A model generated the notes under the pieces. It did not search any database, was not told the origin of the DNA, and saw only the letters and a list, made by a program, of their open reading frames with translations. Shown here one piece after another: positions 33,869 through 43,341 of a DNA stretch of 64,000 bases. Each line of letters opens with the position of its first letter. Position 1 is the first letter of the stretch. The DNA comes from Paenibacillus tundrae (GTDB lineage Bacteria; Bacillota; Bacilli; Paenibacillales; Paenibacillaceae). The position numbers and the translations under genes are program-made. The DNA is taken from the NCBI RefSeq assembly GCF_036884255.1, contig NZ_CP145605.1, positions 2,170,001 to 2,234,000 of the forward strand. Reading direction: 5' to 3'.

Positions 33869-33920
33869 GAATACGAGTTTATATGTAAATAAATATATAT
33901 AATTGATTGGAGGAAGCACG

Positions 33921-35123
33921 ATGAAACAAGCGCCCCGAAAATATGCCAATTATATTCCTATTCGGGAATTGCACAGCAAGGAGCGGCAATTATCTCCCTT
34001 CCAGGTGTATGCAGAGCTTCGTGAGAACACTCCAGTCCGATATGATGAGCATCGGGAGTGCTGGGATGTATTTCGATATGAAGATGTACAGTATGTATTG
34101 AAAAATCCAAAGCTGTTTTCTTCTGAGCGTAACCGCGCGAGTTCCAGTATGTTAACGACAGATCCCCCAAAACATAAACAGCTTCGTGATCTGGTCAATC
34201 AGGCTTTTACCCCGAAGGCTATAGAGGCTCTTGCGCCACGGATTCAGGAAATCACAGATGAGCTGCTGGCTCCGCACCTATCGGTAGGAAAGATGAACCT
34301 AATTGATGACCTTGCAACACCGCTGCCCGTCATTGTCATTGCAGAACTGATTGGGGTTCCGGCTTCAGATCGCCGTGAATTCAAGCATTGGTCTGATGTG
34401 CTTGTGAAAGGCGCACGCGATGACAGTGAAGAGGCCTTTCAGGCGTTGGCGAGAGAGAAGCAGGAGAACATGCAGGAGTTATATGCCTACTTTACAGACA
34501 TTATGGAACAGCGCCGTATAGAGCCAAAGGACGACCTGATCTCCTTGCTACTCGCTGCAGAGATTGAGGGTCAGAAGTTAACGGAGGAAGAAGTGGTCAA
34601 TTTCTGTATTCTCTTGCTGGCCGCGGGGAATGAGACAACAACCAACCTCATCGCAAACGCAGTGCGTATCCTCTCTGAACAACCCCAATTACAGGATGAA
34701 TTGCGTGAGCATCCGGATCGGGTCGCGAGTGCCGTAGAAGAGACTCTGCGTTATTATCCGCCGATTGTGGCGATTGGTCGTGTTGCGAGGGAGACGGTGG
34801 AACTAAGAGGCGTAACGATTAAGGCAGGTGAACAGGTAATATCCTGGGTCGGAGCTGCCAATCGTGACGGTGCCCAGTTTGAACATGCAGATCAATTCGT
34901 ATCCGATCGTAAGCCGAACCGACATATGGGATTTGGATTTGGCATTCATTTCTGTCTGGGTGCACCGCTGGCTCGTTTGGAAGCGAGAGTTGTATTGCAC
35001 ACACTGCTTCAGCGCATGGAACAGATACAGTTAGTCCCTAAAACGCCATTAGAGCCGATTCAAAGCGGTTTTGTCTTTGGTGTGAAGGAATATCCGATTC
35101 AATTTCACGCACGACGACTATAG
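33921..35123 (+). CDS. Cytochrome P450 (CYP107-like)
   Basis: Soluble bacterial heme monooxygenase of 400 residues. The I-helix motif AGNETT is at 235-240, ExxR at 274-277, and the heme-thiolate cysteine is Cys345 in FGFGIHFCLGAPLAR. It needs separate ferredoxin and reductase partners, which are not in the window. GGAGGAAGC lies before ATG 33921, preferred over ATG 33903. The family hydroxylates fatty acids, terpenoids or polyketides; the substrate here is unknown. It is convergent with an MFS transporter gene. Confidence 0.92.
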   Translation: MKQAPRKYANYIPIRELHSKERQLSPFQVYAELRENTPVRYDEHRECWDVFRYEDVQYVLKNPKLFSSERNRASSSMLTTDPPKHKQLRDLVNQAFTPKAIEALAPRIQEITDELLAPHLSVGKMNLIDDLATPLPVIVIAELIGVPASDRREFKHWSDVLVKGARDDSEEAFQALAREKQENMQELYAYFTDIMEQRRIEPKDDLISLLLAAEIEGQKLTEEEVVNFCILLLAAGNETTTNLIANAVRILSEQPQLQDELREHPDRVASAVEETLRYYPPIVAIGRVARETVELRGVTIKAGEQVISWVGAANRDGAQFEHADQFVSDRKPNRHMGFGFGIHFCLGAPLARLEARVVLHTLLQRMEQIQLVPKTPLEPIQSGFVFGVKEYPIQFHARRL

Positions 35124-35136
35124 ATGATTATAAAAG

Positions 35137-35179
35137 AAAAGCCGCTCCCAGCCCTGAAATGGCGCTGAAGCGGCTTTTT
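35137..35179. terminator. Bidirectional terminator between the P450 and MFS genes
   Basis: AAAAGCCGCT pairs with AGCGGCTTTT, followed by T. The minus strand also ends in T-rich sequence. Confidence 0.88.
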
Positions 35180-35250
35180 GCTGCATGTATGCATACATGC
35201 GAACACTGCAAATGGCGATGCTATGTTGCTGTACCAAACGTATATTATGT

Positions 35251-36462
35251 TCAGGTCTCTTCAATACGGACAGGTCTTTTGTACAATTTGAACCGAACCC
35301 AGACCATATTGAGAAGTAACAGTCCACCAGAAACGATGAACAAACCTTCGATGCCGATAAATCCGGCCATGAAACCACCGATAATTGCACCTAGCATGTT
35401 CCCAAGCGCAAGCGTACTCGTATTGAAACTGAAAGCACGGCTGATCATGCCATCTGGCGTGTACGAACGTATCAGGGCATTCACGCTTGGTAATAATCCG
35501 CCCATAAATACCCCCATTGCAAATCGAACTAAGATGAGCTGCCACACGCTCTGCACAAATGCTTGGGGTATTAACATAAGGCCAGTCCCAATGAGCGAAA
35601 ATGTAAGCACCTTGTGTGCACCAATTCGGTCACTTAGCTTCCCTAAGAATGGTGACATCACCATGTTGGACATACCGGTAACTGCCCCTACAAGTCCTGC
35701 CCAGAACGCAACATTTAGAGCTGAACCATGAAGCTCCTGCACGTATAGCGGTAATAGAGTCATTGGACTAATCATCGCAAACTGTAGCAGAAACGTTACG
35801 GCGAAGAGTACAGGTAATTGTGGTGACTTATTCAGTTCCTTCAAACCGGACAATACGGATTGCTCAGGTAGCTTGGCTGCTTCTTGGCGATCAAACTTCT
35901 CTCTTACAAGGAACATAGCAAGCATAGAAGCGGCGAAGATTAATCCACCTGTAATATAGAATATAGGTCGGAATCCCACAGCATCAGCTAACAAACCTCC
36001 CATGAGTGGACCTAAGATTGTGCCGGCAACTTGTCCTGATTGACTGATTCCCATCGCGAATCCCATACGATCTTTGGGTGTAGTTCCCGAAATGAGTGAG
36101 ACTGCGGCAGGGTTGAAGCCAGAGATTGTACCATTCAGAAGGCGTAATAAGAGCAATTGCCAAGGGTTTTGTGCAAGACCCATCAATGCAATAACGATTG
36201 CCATCCCGAACCCCGAGCGCAGCAGCATAATTTTGCGCCCGTATTTATCGGATAACTTGCCCCATAAGGGTTGGAACAAAAAGGACGTCAGGAAATTGGC
36301 TGCAAAAATGAATCCCGCCCAGATGCCAATTTCATGCTCGCCCACCACGCCCAGATCCCTTGCGAGGTAAAGGGACAGGAATGGGGTAATCATGGTCATA
36401 CCAGAGTTGACCAGAAATTGTCCAAACCAAAGCACAATGAGATTAACTTTCCATGTTTTCAA
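35251..36462 (-). CDS. MFS drug/metabolite transporter (DHA1 type)
   Basis: Integral membrane transporter of 403 residues with twelve predicted hydrophobic segments. The DHA1 motif A is present as GKLSDKYGRKIMLL in the 2-3 loop and again as GKLSDRIGAHKVL in the symmetric half. Motif C-like GPLMGGLLAD is in segment 5. This is the pattern of the YttB/multidrug efflux group. It acts as a proton antiporter by family knowledge; the substrate is unknown. An extended -10 (TGTTATAAT, minus strand of 36521-36529) lies upstream. Confidence 0.88.
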   Translation of the reverse strand: MKTWKVNLIVLWFGQFLVNSGMTMITPFLSLYLARDLGVVGEHEIGIWAGFIFAANFLTSFLFQPLWGKLSDKYGRKIMLLRSGFGMAIVIALMGLAQNPWQLLLLRLLNGTISGFNPAAVSLISGTTPKDRMGFAMGISQSGQVAGTILGPLMGGLLADAVGFRPIFYITGGLIFAASMLAMFLVREKFDRQEAAKLPEQSVLSGLKELNKSPQLPVLFAVTFLLQFAMISPMTLLPLYVQELHGSALNVAFWAGLVGAVTGMSNMVMSPFLGKLSDRIGAHKVLTFSLIGTGLMLIPQAFVQSVWQLILVRFAMGVFMGGLLPSVNALIRSYTPDGMISRAFSFNTSTLALGNMLGAIIGGFMAGFIGIEGLFIVSGGLLLLNMVWVRFKLYKRPVRIEET

Positions 36463-36520
36463 AGTGCTTTCACTTCCTTTCAGAGCTTTTTCTGTAATTC
36501 TCGAAAAACACCATCTTACT

Positions 36521-36529
36521 ATTATAACA
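36521..36529 (-). promoter_or_regulatory. Candidate extended -10 for the MFS gene
   Basis: TGTTATAAT reads on the minus strand about 60 bp upstream of the MFS start. No convincing -35 is seen. Confidence 0.35.
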
Positions 36530-36597
36530 CAATTGGCATATGGATGAGGGGTGTAACGAATGTCATAGTATTGTCATTGGAACACATCTGTATGAGG

Positions 36598-36626
36598 TTG
36601 TTACGGAACTTCAAAAAGGGCATAAT
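36598..36626 (+). promoter_or_regulatory. Sigma-A promoter of hemEHY
   Basis: TTGTTA (36598-36603) and CATAAT (36621-36626) are separated by 17 bp. The leader before ATG 36665 is about 32 bases. Confidence 0.6.
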
Positions 36627-36664
36627 GGTAATTATGAGTCCAAAAACTATTGGAGGCTTCTTAC

Positions 36665-37729
36665 ATGAGCTATAATGATCGTCTGATTCGGGCGAGTTTC
36701 AAACAACAGGTCGACCGTGTTCCGGTATGGTACATGCGGCAGGCTGGACGTTACGACCCTGAATATCGCAAAATTAAAGAAAAGTATTCTTTGCTCGAAA
36801 TTTGCCAGCGGCCCGAGCTCGCGGCTGAAGTAACCCTCATGCCCGTCCGTAAGTTGGGCGTAGATGCGGCTATTTTGTATTCAGATATTATGAATCCGGT
36901 TGCTTCGCTGGGCATTGATTTTGATATTGTCAAAAACATTGGACCGGTCATTGATAATCCGATTCGGACAGCGGCTGATGTGGAGCGTTTGCGTCCCATT
37001 GATGTTGAAGGTGATCTGTCACATATATTAGAAACCATTCGAATTTTGGATAAAGAATTAGATGTGCCACTTATTACGTTTGCTGGTGCACCGTTCACGA
37101 TTGCTAGTTACCTGATTGAGGGTCGACCTTCAAAAGGATACATTCGAACCAAAACGATGATGTATAGTGAGCCGCAAATGTGGCATCAATTGATGCAAAA
37201 ATTAGGCGATATGGTGATTACATATGTCCGTGCACACATTGCCAACGGCGGTAAGGCATTTCAGTTGTTTGATAGCTGGGTAGGTGCACTTTCACCAAAT
37301 GATTTTAGAACATTTGTATTGCCTACGATTACTCGTATCTTTACCGAATTGTCCGATTTGAATGTACCGAAAATTTATTTCCCTGGTGTAGCTTCAGGCG
37401 AACTGCTGCCAACCCTGGTAGATCTGCAAGCTGATGTGATCGGATTGGACTGGAGAGTATCTATTTCCGAAGGTCGCAAAAGACTAGGTGGTAAATTTGC
37501 CGTACAGGGTAATCTGGATCCGTATGTGCTGACTGCACCGATGGAGTTACTTAAACAACAGGCAAAAGTAATCATTGATCAAGGTATCCAAGAGCCTGGC
37601 TATATATTTAATCTGGGACATGGACTATTTCCGGAAGCATCTCTTGATAAATTAAGAGAGCTGACAGCATATATACATGAGTATTCATCTGAAGCTTTGA
37701 AGACTGAGGTGACTATAACTAATGACTAA
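36665..37729 (+). CDS. hemE: Uroporphyrinogen decarboxylase
   Basis: Cytoplasmic enzyme of 354 residues that converts uroporphyrinogen III to coproporphyrinogen III. The signature RVPVWYMRQAGRYDPEYR (about 13-30) carries the substrate-binding arginines. VDAAILYSDIMNP contains the catalytic aspartate. FAVQGNLDPYVL and ILNLGHG-like FNLGHGLFPE are also present. GGAGG (36651-36655) lies 9 bp before ATG 36665 and excludes ATG 36650. It is first in a hemE-hemH-hemY operon and overlaps hemH by 8 bp. Confidence 0.96.
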   Translation: MSYNDRLIRASFKQQVDRVPVWYMRQAGRYDPEYRKIKEKYSLLEICQRPELAAEVTLMPVRKLGVDAAILYSDIMNPVASLGIDFDIVKNIGPVIDNPIRTAADVERLRPIDVEGDLSHILETIRILDKELDVPLITFAGAPFTIASYLIEGRPSKGYIRTKTMMYSEPQMWHQLMQKLGDMVITYVRAHIANGGKAFQLFDSWVGALSPNDFRTFVLPTITRIFTELSDLNVPKIYFPGVASGELLPTLVDLQADVIGLDWRVSISEGRKRLGGKFAVQGNLDPYVLTAPMELLKQQAKVIIDQGIQEPGYIFNLGHGLFPEASLDKLRELTAYIHEYSSEALKTEVTITND

Positions 37730-38672
37730 TACTGTAGGCGTACTGGTGATGTCGTATGGCACACCTGAAAATATGGAGAGCATCGAGGCATATTACACCC
37801 ATATTCGGAGAGGTCGTGCACCTGAGCCGGAGCAATTGAAGGAACTTAGTGATCGTTATGAAGCGATTGTTGGAGGCGTGTTCCCCCTTCGGGAAAACAC
37901 CGATAATCAAGTTCGAGCGTTGCAAGAAACATTGAACAAGGATGAGCGTGCGAGTGAGGTAGAATTCAAATGTTATCAGGGGCTCAAGCATGCTTATCCG
38001 TTCATTGAAGATGGTGTGGAGCAGATGGCAAAAGACGGAATTCAGTCCGCCATTGGGATTGTACTTGCTCCCCATTATTCGACGATGAGTGTGGGCAGTT
38101 ATATTAAGCGCGCACGCGAAAAGGCCGAAGAAATGGGCATTCAGATGTCCTTTATCGAGAGCTATCATCTGCATCCGAAGCTGATTCAGGCTCTGTCTAC
38201 ACGCGTAAGTGCGAAGTTAGATATGTTTGAAGAAGCAGGAGCCAAACGTGGGGATGTTCGTGTATTGTTCAGCGCACATAGCTTGCCGGCACGAATTGTA
38301 GATATCGGTGACCCATACCCACAACAGCTACTGGAAACGTCTGAGGTTATTGCTTCTCGATTGGGTATCACGAACTGGCAATTTACGTGGCAGAGTGCGG
38401 GGCGTACAGCCGAGCCTTGGCTTGGTCCTGATATTTTGGATACACTTCAGGAGCTTTCCCGTGAGCAGGTAGAGGATGTGTTAGTCGCTCCAATCGGTTT
38501 CGTATCGGATCACCTGGAAGTCCTGTATGATCTGGATATTGAGGCCAAAGCGATTGCTAAAGAGATCGATATGCGCCTTATGCGTACAGATTCTCTGAAC
38601 AGTGACCCACTCTACATGGAGACGCTCAGTGACGTCATTCTAAGCCAGTGGCAGCAAGGAACGGATGTGTAA
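37722..38672 (+). CDS. hemH: Coproporphyrin/protoporphyrin ferrochelatase
   Basis: Enzyme of 316 residues inserting Fe2+ into the porphyrin. VLVMSYGTPENMESIEAYYTHI begins the protein. The metal-binding histidine is in VLFSAHSLPARIVDIGDPYPQQL, and VLVAPIGFVSDHLEVLYDLDIEA is the second motif. In Firmicutes it acts on coproporphyrin III. The start overlaps hemE and the stop overlaps hemY (TAATG), so all three are translationally coupled. Confidence 0.96.
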   Translation: MTNTVGVLVMSYGTPENMESIEAYYTHIRRGRAPEPEQLKELSDRYEAIVGGVFPLRENTDNQVRALQETLNKDERASEVEFKCYQGLKHAYPFIEDGVEQMAKDGIQSAIGIVLAPHYSTMSVGSYIKRAREKAEEMGIQMSFIESYHLHPKLIQALSTRVSAKLDMFEEAGAKRGDVRVLFSAHSLPARIVDIGDPYPQQLLETSEVIASRLGITNWQFTWQSAGRTAEPWLGPDILDTLQELSREQVEDVLVAPIGFVSDHLEVLYDLDIEAKAIAKEIDMRLMRTDSLNSDPLYMETLSDVILSQWQQGTDV

Positions 38673-40096
38673 TGGAAGATAAGAAACGGCGTGTCGTCGT
38701 TGTAGGCGGCGGACTAACCGGCCTCAGCGCGGCATTCTATATACGGAAGCATTATCGGGAAGCAGGGTTTGAACCTGTAATTACTCTAGTGGAGAGAAGC
38801 TCCTCCATGGGTGGCATGATTGAGACCCTTCACCGTGACGGATTTGTTATTGAAAAGGGACCGGATTCGTTCCTAGCTCGCAAAACAGCGATGATTGATC
38901 TGGCTAAGGAACTTGAGATTGACCATGAACTCGTGAGTCAGAATCCGGAGTCTAAGAAGACATACATTATGCAGCGTGGCAAGCTTCATCCAATGCCAGC
39001 AGGACTCGTTCTGGGTATTCCCACGGAGCTTAGACCTTTTCTGCGGAGTGGTCTGGTATCTCCCGCAGGCAAAATGCGTGCGTTAATGGATTTCTTCATT
39101 CCTCCCAAACGTACAACAGAAGATGAGTCATTGGGCTATATGATTGAACGACGCCTAGGTACGGAAGTGCTTGAGAATCTAACTGAACCGTTACTAGCAG
39201 GCATTTATGCAGGGGATATGCGCCGACTAAGTCTACAAGCTACCTTTCCTCAATTCGGAGAGGTTGAGAGAGATTATGGTAGCCTGATTCGAGGCATGAT
39301 GACAGGCCGTAAACCTGCAGAAACTCACACAGGCACGAAAAAAAGTGCTTTTCTTAATTTCCGTCAGGGGCTTCAGAGTCTTGTTCATGCACTTGTGCAT
39401 GATTTACAAGATGTCGAGCAACTGCTGAATACCTCAGTACAATCACTGAATGTTCAGGCTGGAAGTGAAGCTAGATATACGGTTCAATTGGACAATGGGC
39501 ATAGCCTTGATGCGGATGAGGTTGTGATTACAGTGCCTACGTATGTCGCATCATCGTTACTGCAACCTCATGTCGATACGGCGGCACTTGATGCGATTAA
39601 TTATGTATCTGTAGCCAATGTTGTGCTTGCCTTTGAGAAAAAAGATGTGGAGCATGTATTCGATGGTTCTGGCTTCCTCGTTCCGCGTAAGGAAGGCCGC
39701 AACATCACTGCCTGCACCTGGACATCTACGAAGTGGCTACATACTAGCCCAGATGATAAAGTGCTGCTGCGCTGTTATGTTGGCCGTTCCGGGGATGAGC
39801 AGAATGTGGAGCTTCCGGATGATGCGCTTACAGAATTGGTGATGAAGGATCTACGTGAGACAATGGGCATTGAAGCCACGCCAATTTTTGCTGAGATCAC
39901 TCGACTTCGCAAGTCGATGCCTCAATATCCGGTAGGTCACTTAGAGCATATCTCCGCATTGCGTGAAGAGCTTGGCAAACAGTTGCCTGGTGTATATATC
40001 GCGGGTGCGGGTTATGAAGGTGTAGGGTTACCTGACTGCATTAGACAGGCAAAAGAAATGTCGATGCAAGCAGTACAGCAACTTGCTGCAAATTAA
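38672..40096 (+). CDS. hemY: Protoporphyrinogen/coproporphyrinogen oxidase
   Basis: FAD-dependent oxidase of 474 residues, membrane-associated, oxidising coproporphyrinogen III to coproporphyrin III in Gram-positive bacteria. The N-terminal dinucleotide motif is VVVGGGLTGLSAAFYIRK, followed by the glutamate in TLVERSSSMGGMIETL. The C-terminal FAD contact is GVYIAGAGYEGVGLPDCIRQ. ATG 38672 overlaps the hemH stop, with AAGGAAC upstream; the in-frame reading from 38648 is discarded. Confidence 0.95.
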   Translation: MEDKKRRVVVVGGGLTGLSAAFYIRKHYREAGFEPVITLVERSSSMGGMIETLHRDGFVIEKGPDSFLARKTAMIDLAKELEIDHELVSQNPESKKTYIMQRGKLHPMPAGLVLGIPTELRPFLRSGLVSPAGKMRALMDFFIPPKRTTEDESLGYMIERRLGTEVLENLTEPLLAGIYAGDMRRLSLQATFPQFGEVERDYGSLIRGMMTGRKPAETHTGTKKSAFLNFRQGLQSLVHALVHDLQDVEQLLNTSVQSLNVQAGSEARYTVQLDNGHSLDADEVVITVPTYVASSLLQPHVDTAALDAINYVSVANVVLAFEKKDVEHVFDGSGFLVPRKEGRNITACTWTSTKWLHTSPDDKVLLRCYVGRSGDEQNVELPDDALTELVMKDLRETMGIEATPIFAEITRLRKSMPQYPVGHLEHISALREELGKQLPGVYIAGAGYEGVGLPDCIRQAKEMSMQAVQQLAAN

Positions 40097-40143
40097 CAGA
40101 GTTTGAAAGTTCAAAAGAAACTCTGTTGAACAATCTCATATAG

Positions 40144-40188
40144 AGCTGTCTTGAGCGTAGATTTTCTACAGGAAAGACAGCTTTTTTT
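40144..40188 (+). terminator. Terminator after hemEHY
   Basis: AGCTGTCTT pairs with AAGACAGCT, with inner GTAGA/TCTAC, then six T. Confidence 0.93.
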
Positions 40189-40250
40189 ATACCATTCCAT
40201 ACCATGGCTGGTATAATGATTAAGATTGCTGTATAGAAGAGGAGTTGCCT

Positions 40251-41663
40251 ATGTATCCGCCAAGATCCCAACGAAGTGAAGTAAAGAAAAAAACGAGACG
40301 TACTCGCAAACGGATTGTTTGGGTCATTAATTTGTTGCTGATAGTAATGATCGGACTTGTATGCTTGTATTATGTCATTGAAATGAGAGAGCAGGCAGAT
40401 CGTGCGGTGGAGGTGACAACGGTCACTCCAGAATCTTCTGGTGAGGTAGAACCTCAAGGCGGTGACCCGTTAACGACACCTGAGGCAACCCCTGAGACGG
40501 ATGATACTGCGGAAGAGGAGCCGGCTGTGTCCAATGACCAAGATGCTGAAGAAGCTAGTAAGGACCAGACGAATAACACAGAAGATGCTACCAACGCGGA
40601 TTCGAAAGATACGTCTGGAACGGACGTCAAGCAGCCGGCCAAACCGTCTAAGTCAGACAGCTCTAAAGGGAACGGTAGCTCAGCAACAGCACCGGTGAAG
40701 CAAGAGCCTGTTAATTCAGCTAATGACGTAACGATTCATTTTGTCGGGGACATACAGTTCTCGGGAAAAGTAGCTGAGCTGCTGGAGAAGAATGGATACG
40801 ATTATCCCTTTCAGAAGTTAGGCAACCTTTTTAAGGAGGATGACCTGACAATTGGAAACCTGGAAACACCGGTAACGACTGGTGGTACGGGTGCAGCTAA
40901 CAAAACATATGTATACAAATCTTCGCCCAAAGCGTTAGCGGCTATGGCAGATGCTGGATTTGATGCGGTTAATCTCGCGAACAATCATATTTTGGATCAG
41001 GGTGTCGAAGGTCTAGTGGATACGCTAGGTTATCTGAAGGAATATGGAATCGCTCACACCGGAGCAGGTATGAATCAGGATGAAGCATATGCGCCTACAT
41101 ATCTGGAGCGTAAAGGAATGAAAATTGCATTACTCGGCTTCAGCCGTGTCGTACCTGAGGCGAGTTGGAAGGCAGAAGGCAATCGAGCTGGAGTAGCTGA
41201 AGCCTACAATTCCACTGCCGCGGTAAAAGCAATTCAAGATGCACGTAAGAATGCGGATCTCGTTATTGTTGTGGCGCATTGGGGTGTAGAGCGAGTAAGC
41301 ACGCCCAATGATGATCAGACGCGCTTGGCACATGAATTTGTAGATGCAGGAGCAGACCTTGTTATAGGGGGTCATCCGCATGTGTTACAGGGCATGGAAT
41401 ACTATAAGGGTAAATGGATCGCATACAGTACAGGTAATTTTATTTTCTCCAAATCAACTACAGAGGAAACATGGAAAACGGCTGTATTTCAAGCTCGCTG
41501 CAGTGCAGAAGCCAAATGCAGTATGAAGGTAATTCCTTATGAGGCTGCACTGGGTCAGGCCATTCCTATGCTAGGCGAAGCTAATAAGCTATTGTTACAG
41601 CAGATGACTCAGCTTTCACCAGGTGTTCGCTTTGATGCCAGCGGTGTTGCTTCCCCTATTTAA
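40251..41663 (+). CDS. CapA/PgsA-family protein
   Basis: Membrane-anchored extracellular protein of 470 residues. It has a basic cytoplasmic N-terminus (RSEVKKKTRRTRKR), one TM (about 23-44), then a low-complexity Thr/Glu/Asp/Ser/Lys linker (about 55-155), then a CapA metallophosphatase-like domain with HFVGDIQFSG, GNLETPVT, NLANNHILDQG, VVAHWGVE and GGHPHVLQG. The family is linked to poly-gamma-glutamate capsule synthesis, but no pgsBC genes are nearby, so the role is uncertain. AGAGGAG precedes ATG 40251. Confidence 0.88.
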   Translation: MYPPRSQRSEVKKKTRRTRKRIVWVINLLLIVMIGLVCLYYVIEMREQADRAVEVTTVTPESSGEVEPQGGDPLTTPEATPETDDTAEEEPAVSNDQDAEEASKDQTNNTEDATNADSKDTSGTDVKQPAKPSKSDSSKGNGSSATAPVKQEPVNSANDVTIHFVGDIQFSGKVAELLEKNGYDYPFQKLGNLFKEDDLTIGNLETPVTTGGTGAANKTYVYKSSPKALAAMADAGFDAVNLANNHILDQGVEGLVDTLGYLKEYGIAHTGAGMNQDEAYAPTYLERKGMKIALLGFSRVVPEASWKAEGNRAGVAEAYNSTAAVKAIQDARKNADLVIVVAHWGVERVSTPNDDQTRLAHEFVDAGADLVIGGHPHVLQGMEYYKGKWIAYSTGNFIFSKSTTEETWKTAVFQARCSAEAKCSMKVIPYEAALGQAIPMLGEANKLLLQQMTQLSPGVRFDASGVASPI

Positions 41664-41743
41664 TTAGTCTTGAACATATCGATGATGTAAATGGGTAAGT
41701 AGTATATGAATGAAGCTAGAACGTTGTGGAGGAGTGGATCAGA

Positions 41744-42496
41744 TTGAATAATAGCTGTGTCGCGCACCGTGGTTTTTCTTCCATTGCACCAGAGAATACG
41801 ATGGCAGCCTTTGAGCTTGCTATGGAGCAGCCCCAAGTACAATGGATCGAACTGGACGTACAATGTTCACGTGATGGTGTTCCCGTTGTTATTCATGACT
41901 TTACCTTTAATCGAACAACAGACGGAGAGGGTCTTGTACGGGAGACGAATTGGTCGGACATCGAGAAGTTAGATGCAGGATCATGGAAAGGAAAAAGCTA
42001 CGTAGGAGAACGGATTCCTTCTCTTGGCGAGGTGTTAGATCGCTGTTGTGGAAAGGTTCGACTGAATATTGAACTGAAAACGCAAGGGGACATGTATCCA
42101 GATCTTCCTGCCGCCGTCATTCATGAAGTAAGAAAGAGACATATGCAGCATGATGTGGTGTTGACTTCCTTTGAACCAAAAGCATTAGCTAAAGCTAAAG
42201 AGATTGCACCAGAGTTTCAAACGGGATTGATCATTGATGCTCGTCCAGGTGATCTAGTAAATCGTTTAAAGCAATTGCAGTGCAGCTTCCTGTCCATTGG
42301 TTATACCAATGTGGATAAATCCTTGATGCGCGAGATGCAACACGAAGAGATTCAGGTGATGGCTTGGACCGTGGACGACAAAACGATTATGAAGCGTCTC
42401 GCGGCAATTGATCCTACGCTGATGTTATGTACGAACTGTCCTGATGTGTGGGAGAAGGCATTCCACGAAACAGCACGTCACTTTTTTAGACCCTAA
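41744..42496 (+). CDS. Glycerophosphodiester phosphodiesterase
   Basis: TIM-barrel phosphodiesterase of 250 residues that releases glycerol-3-phosphate from glycerophosphodiesters. Catalytic motif AHRGFSSIAPENTMAAF provides the two histidine/arginine residues with HDFTFNRTTDG. ELDVQ and NIELKT provide metal-binding glutamates. No signal peptide, so it is cytoplasmic. TTG 41744 follows GTGGAGGAG with good spacing, and the in-frame GTG 41726 overlaps that site and is rejected. Confidence 0.92.
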   Translation: MNNSCVAHRGFSSIAPENTMAAFELAMEQPQVQWIELDVQCSRDGVPVVIHDFTFNRTTDGEGLVRETNWSDIEKLDAGSWKGKSYVGERIPSLGEVLDRCCGKVRLNIELKTQGDMYPDLPAAVIHEVRKRHMQHDVVLTSFEPKALAKAKEIAPEFQTGLIIDARPGDLVNRLKQLQCSFLSIGYTNVDKSLMREMQHEEIQVMAWTVDDKTIMKRLAAIDPTLMLCTNCPDVWEKAFHETARHFFRP

Positions 42497-42598
42497 TTTG
42501 CAATCCATTCGAAGTGAATTATAATATGTGCTTATATGAAAAAGTAAAATACATTCTTCATCCGCGCTAATGAATCTGATAAAGGTGGTTATCAACCG

Positions 42599-43231
42599 AT
42601 GCTGACAAATATTCGTAATGTATACTGTGTAGGACGCAATTATAAACTTCACGCTGAAGAATTGGGTAATGCAGTACCGGATGAACCGATGATCTTTATG
42701 AAACCTTCTCATGCGGTTGTACCGCTTAATGGAGAAACAATTGCATTGCCTTCTACCCAAGGCGAAGTACACTATGAAGCCGAATTAGTGATTCGAATCG
42801 GACAGAACTATCAGCCTGGAATCTCTATTGTGAACCTCGTTGATGCGTATGCTTTTGGTATCGATTTTACATTGCGTGATGTGCAGTCAGTGATTAAGAA
42901 AAAGGGACATCCGTGGACTGCAGCCAAGGGATTCAAAAATTCAGCGCCGATCACGGAGTTTCAAGCCTTCACAGATGTAGATTCATTGCAAAAGGCTGAT
43001 TTTACGCTGAACAAAAATGGTGAAGAGGTTCAGCGTGGTAATATTCGTAATATGATCTTCGATCTCCAGACGATTGTGGATTACGTGGGACAACACTACG
43101 GTCTTGGAGAAGGTGATGTCATTTTCACAGGTACACCTGAGGGTGTAGGATCAACTGTAGCTGGCGATGTACTTGAACTCACTTGGAATGGCGAGTCTGT
43201 AAGCCAATGCACGATTGTGGCAGCCAATTAA
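42599..43231 (+). CDS. Fumarylacetoacetate hydrolase family protein
   Basis: Protein of 210 residues with the FAH fold: NIRNVYCVGRNYKLHAEELGN, the metal-binding YEAELVIRIG and AFGIDFTLRDVQ, and GDVIFTGTPEGVGSTVAGDVLEL. Members hydrolyse or decarboxylate beta-diketo acids such as acylpyruvates or oxaloacetate with Mg2+. Size and motifs fit the YisK/acylpyruvase group. AAAGGTGG precedes the ATG. Monocistronic, with a terminator. Confidence 0.9.
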   Translation: MLTNIRNVYCVGRNYKLHAEELGNAVPDEPMIFMKPSHAVVPLNGETIALPSTQGEVHYEAELVIRIGQNYQPGISIVNLVDAYAFGIDFTLRDVQSVIKKKGHPWTAAKGFKNSAPITEFQAFTDVDSLQKADFTLNKNGEEVQRGNIRNMIFDLQTIVDYVGQHYGLGEGDVIFTGTPEGVGSTVAGDVLELTWNGESVSQCTIVAAN

Positions 43232-43233
43232 TC

Positions 43234-43294
43234 AAGGAGCATTTGCTCTTGAGTAACATGAGTAACAAGAGGGGCGTGCAAACGCTCCTTTTTT
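43234..43294 (+). terminator. Terminator after the FAH-family gene
   Basis: GGAGC-TTTGC-TCTTG pairs with CAAGA-GCAAA-GCTCC, followed by six T. The stem carries internal bulges. Confidence 0.82.
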
Positions 43295-43341
43295 ATATGC
43301 CAATGGATGGTTGTTAAGCCTCTATTAACTGTTTCTGCAAC

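Larger units (their letters stand above)
33503..33920. other. 418 bp AT-rich divergent promoter region
   Basis: Very AT-rich region between the asparaginase and P450 genes. It holds two GlnR/TnrA-type boxes, a 20 bp near-palindrome with perfect TTATGC/GCATAA arms (33661-33680) and a good plus-strand promoter (33839-33868). No coding region is credible. Confidence 0.7.
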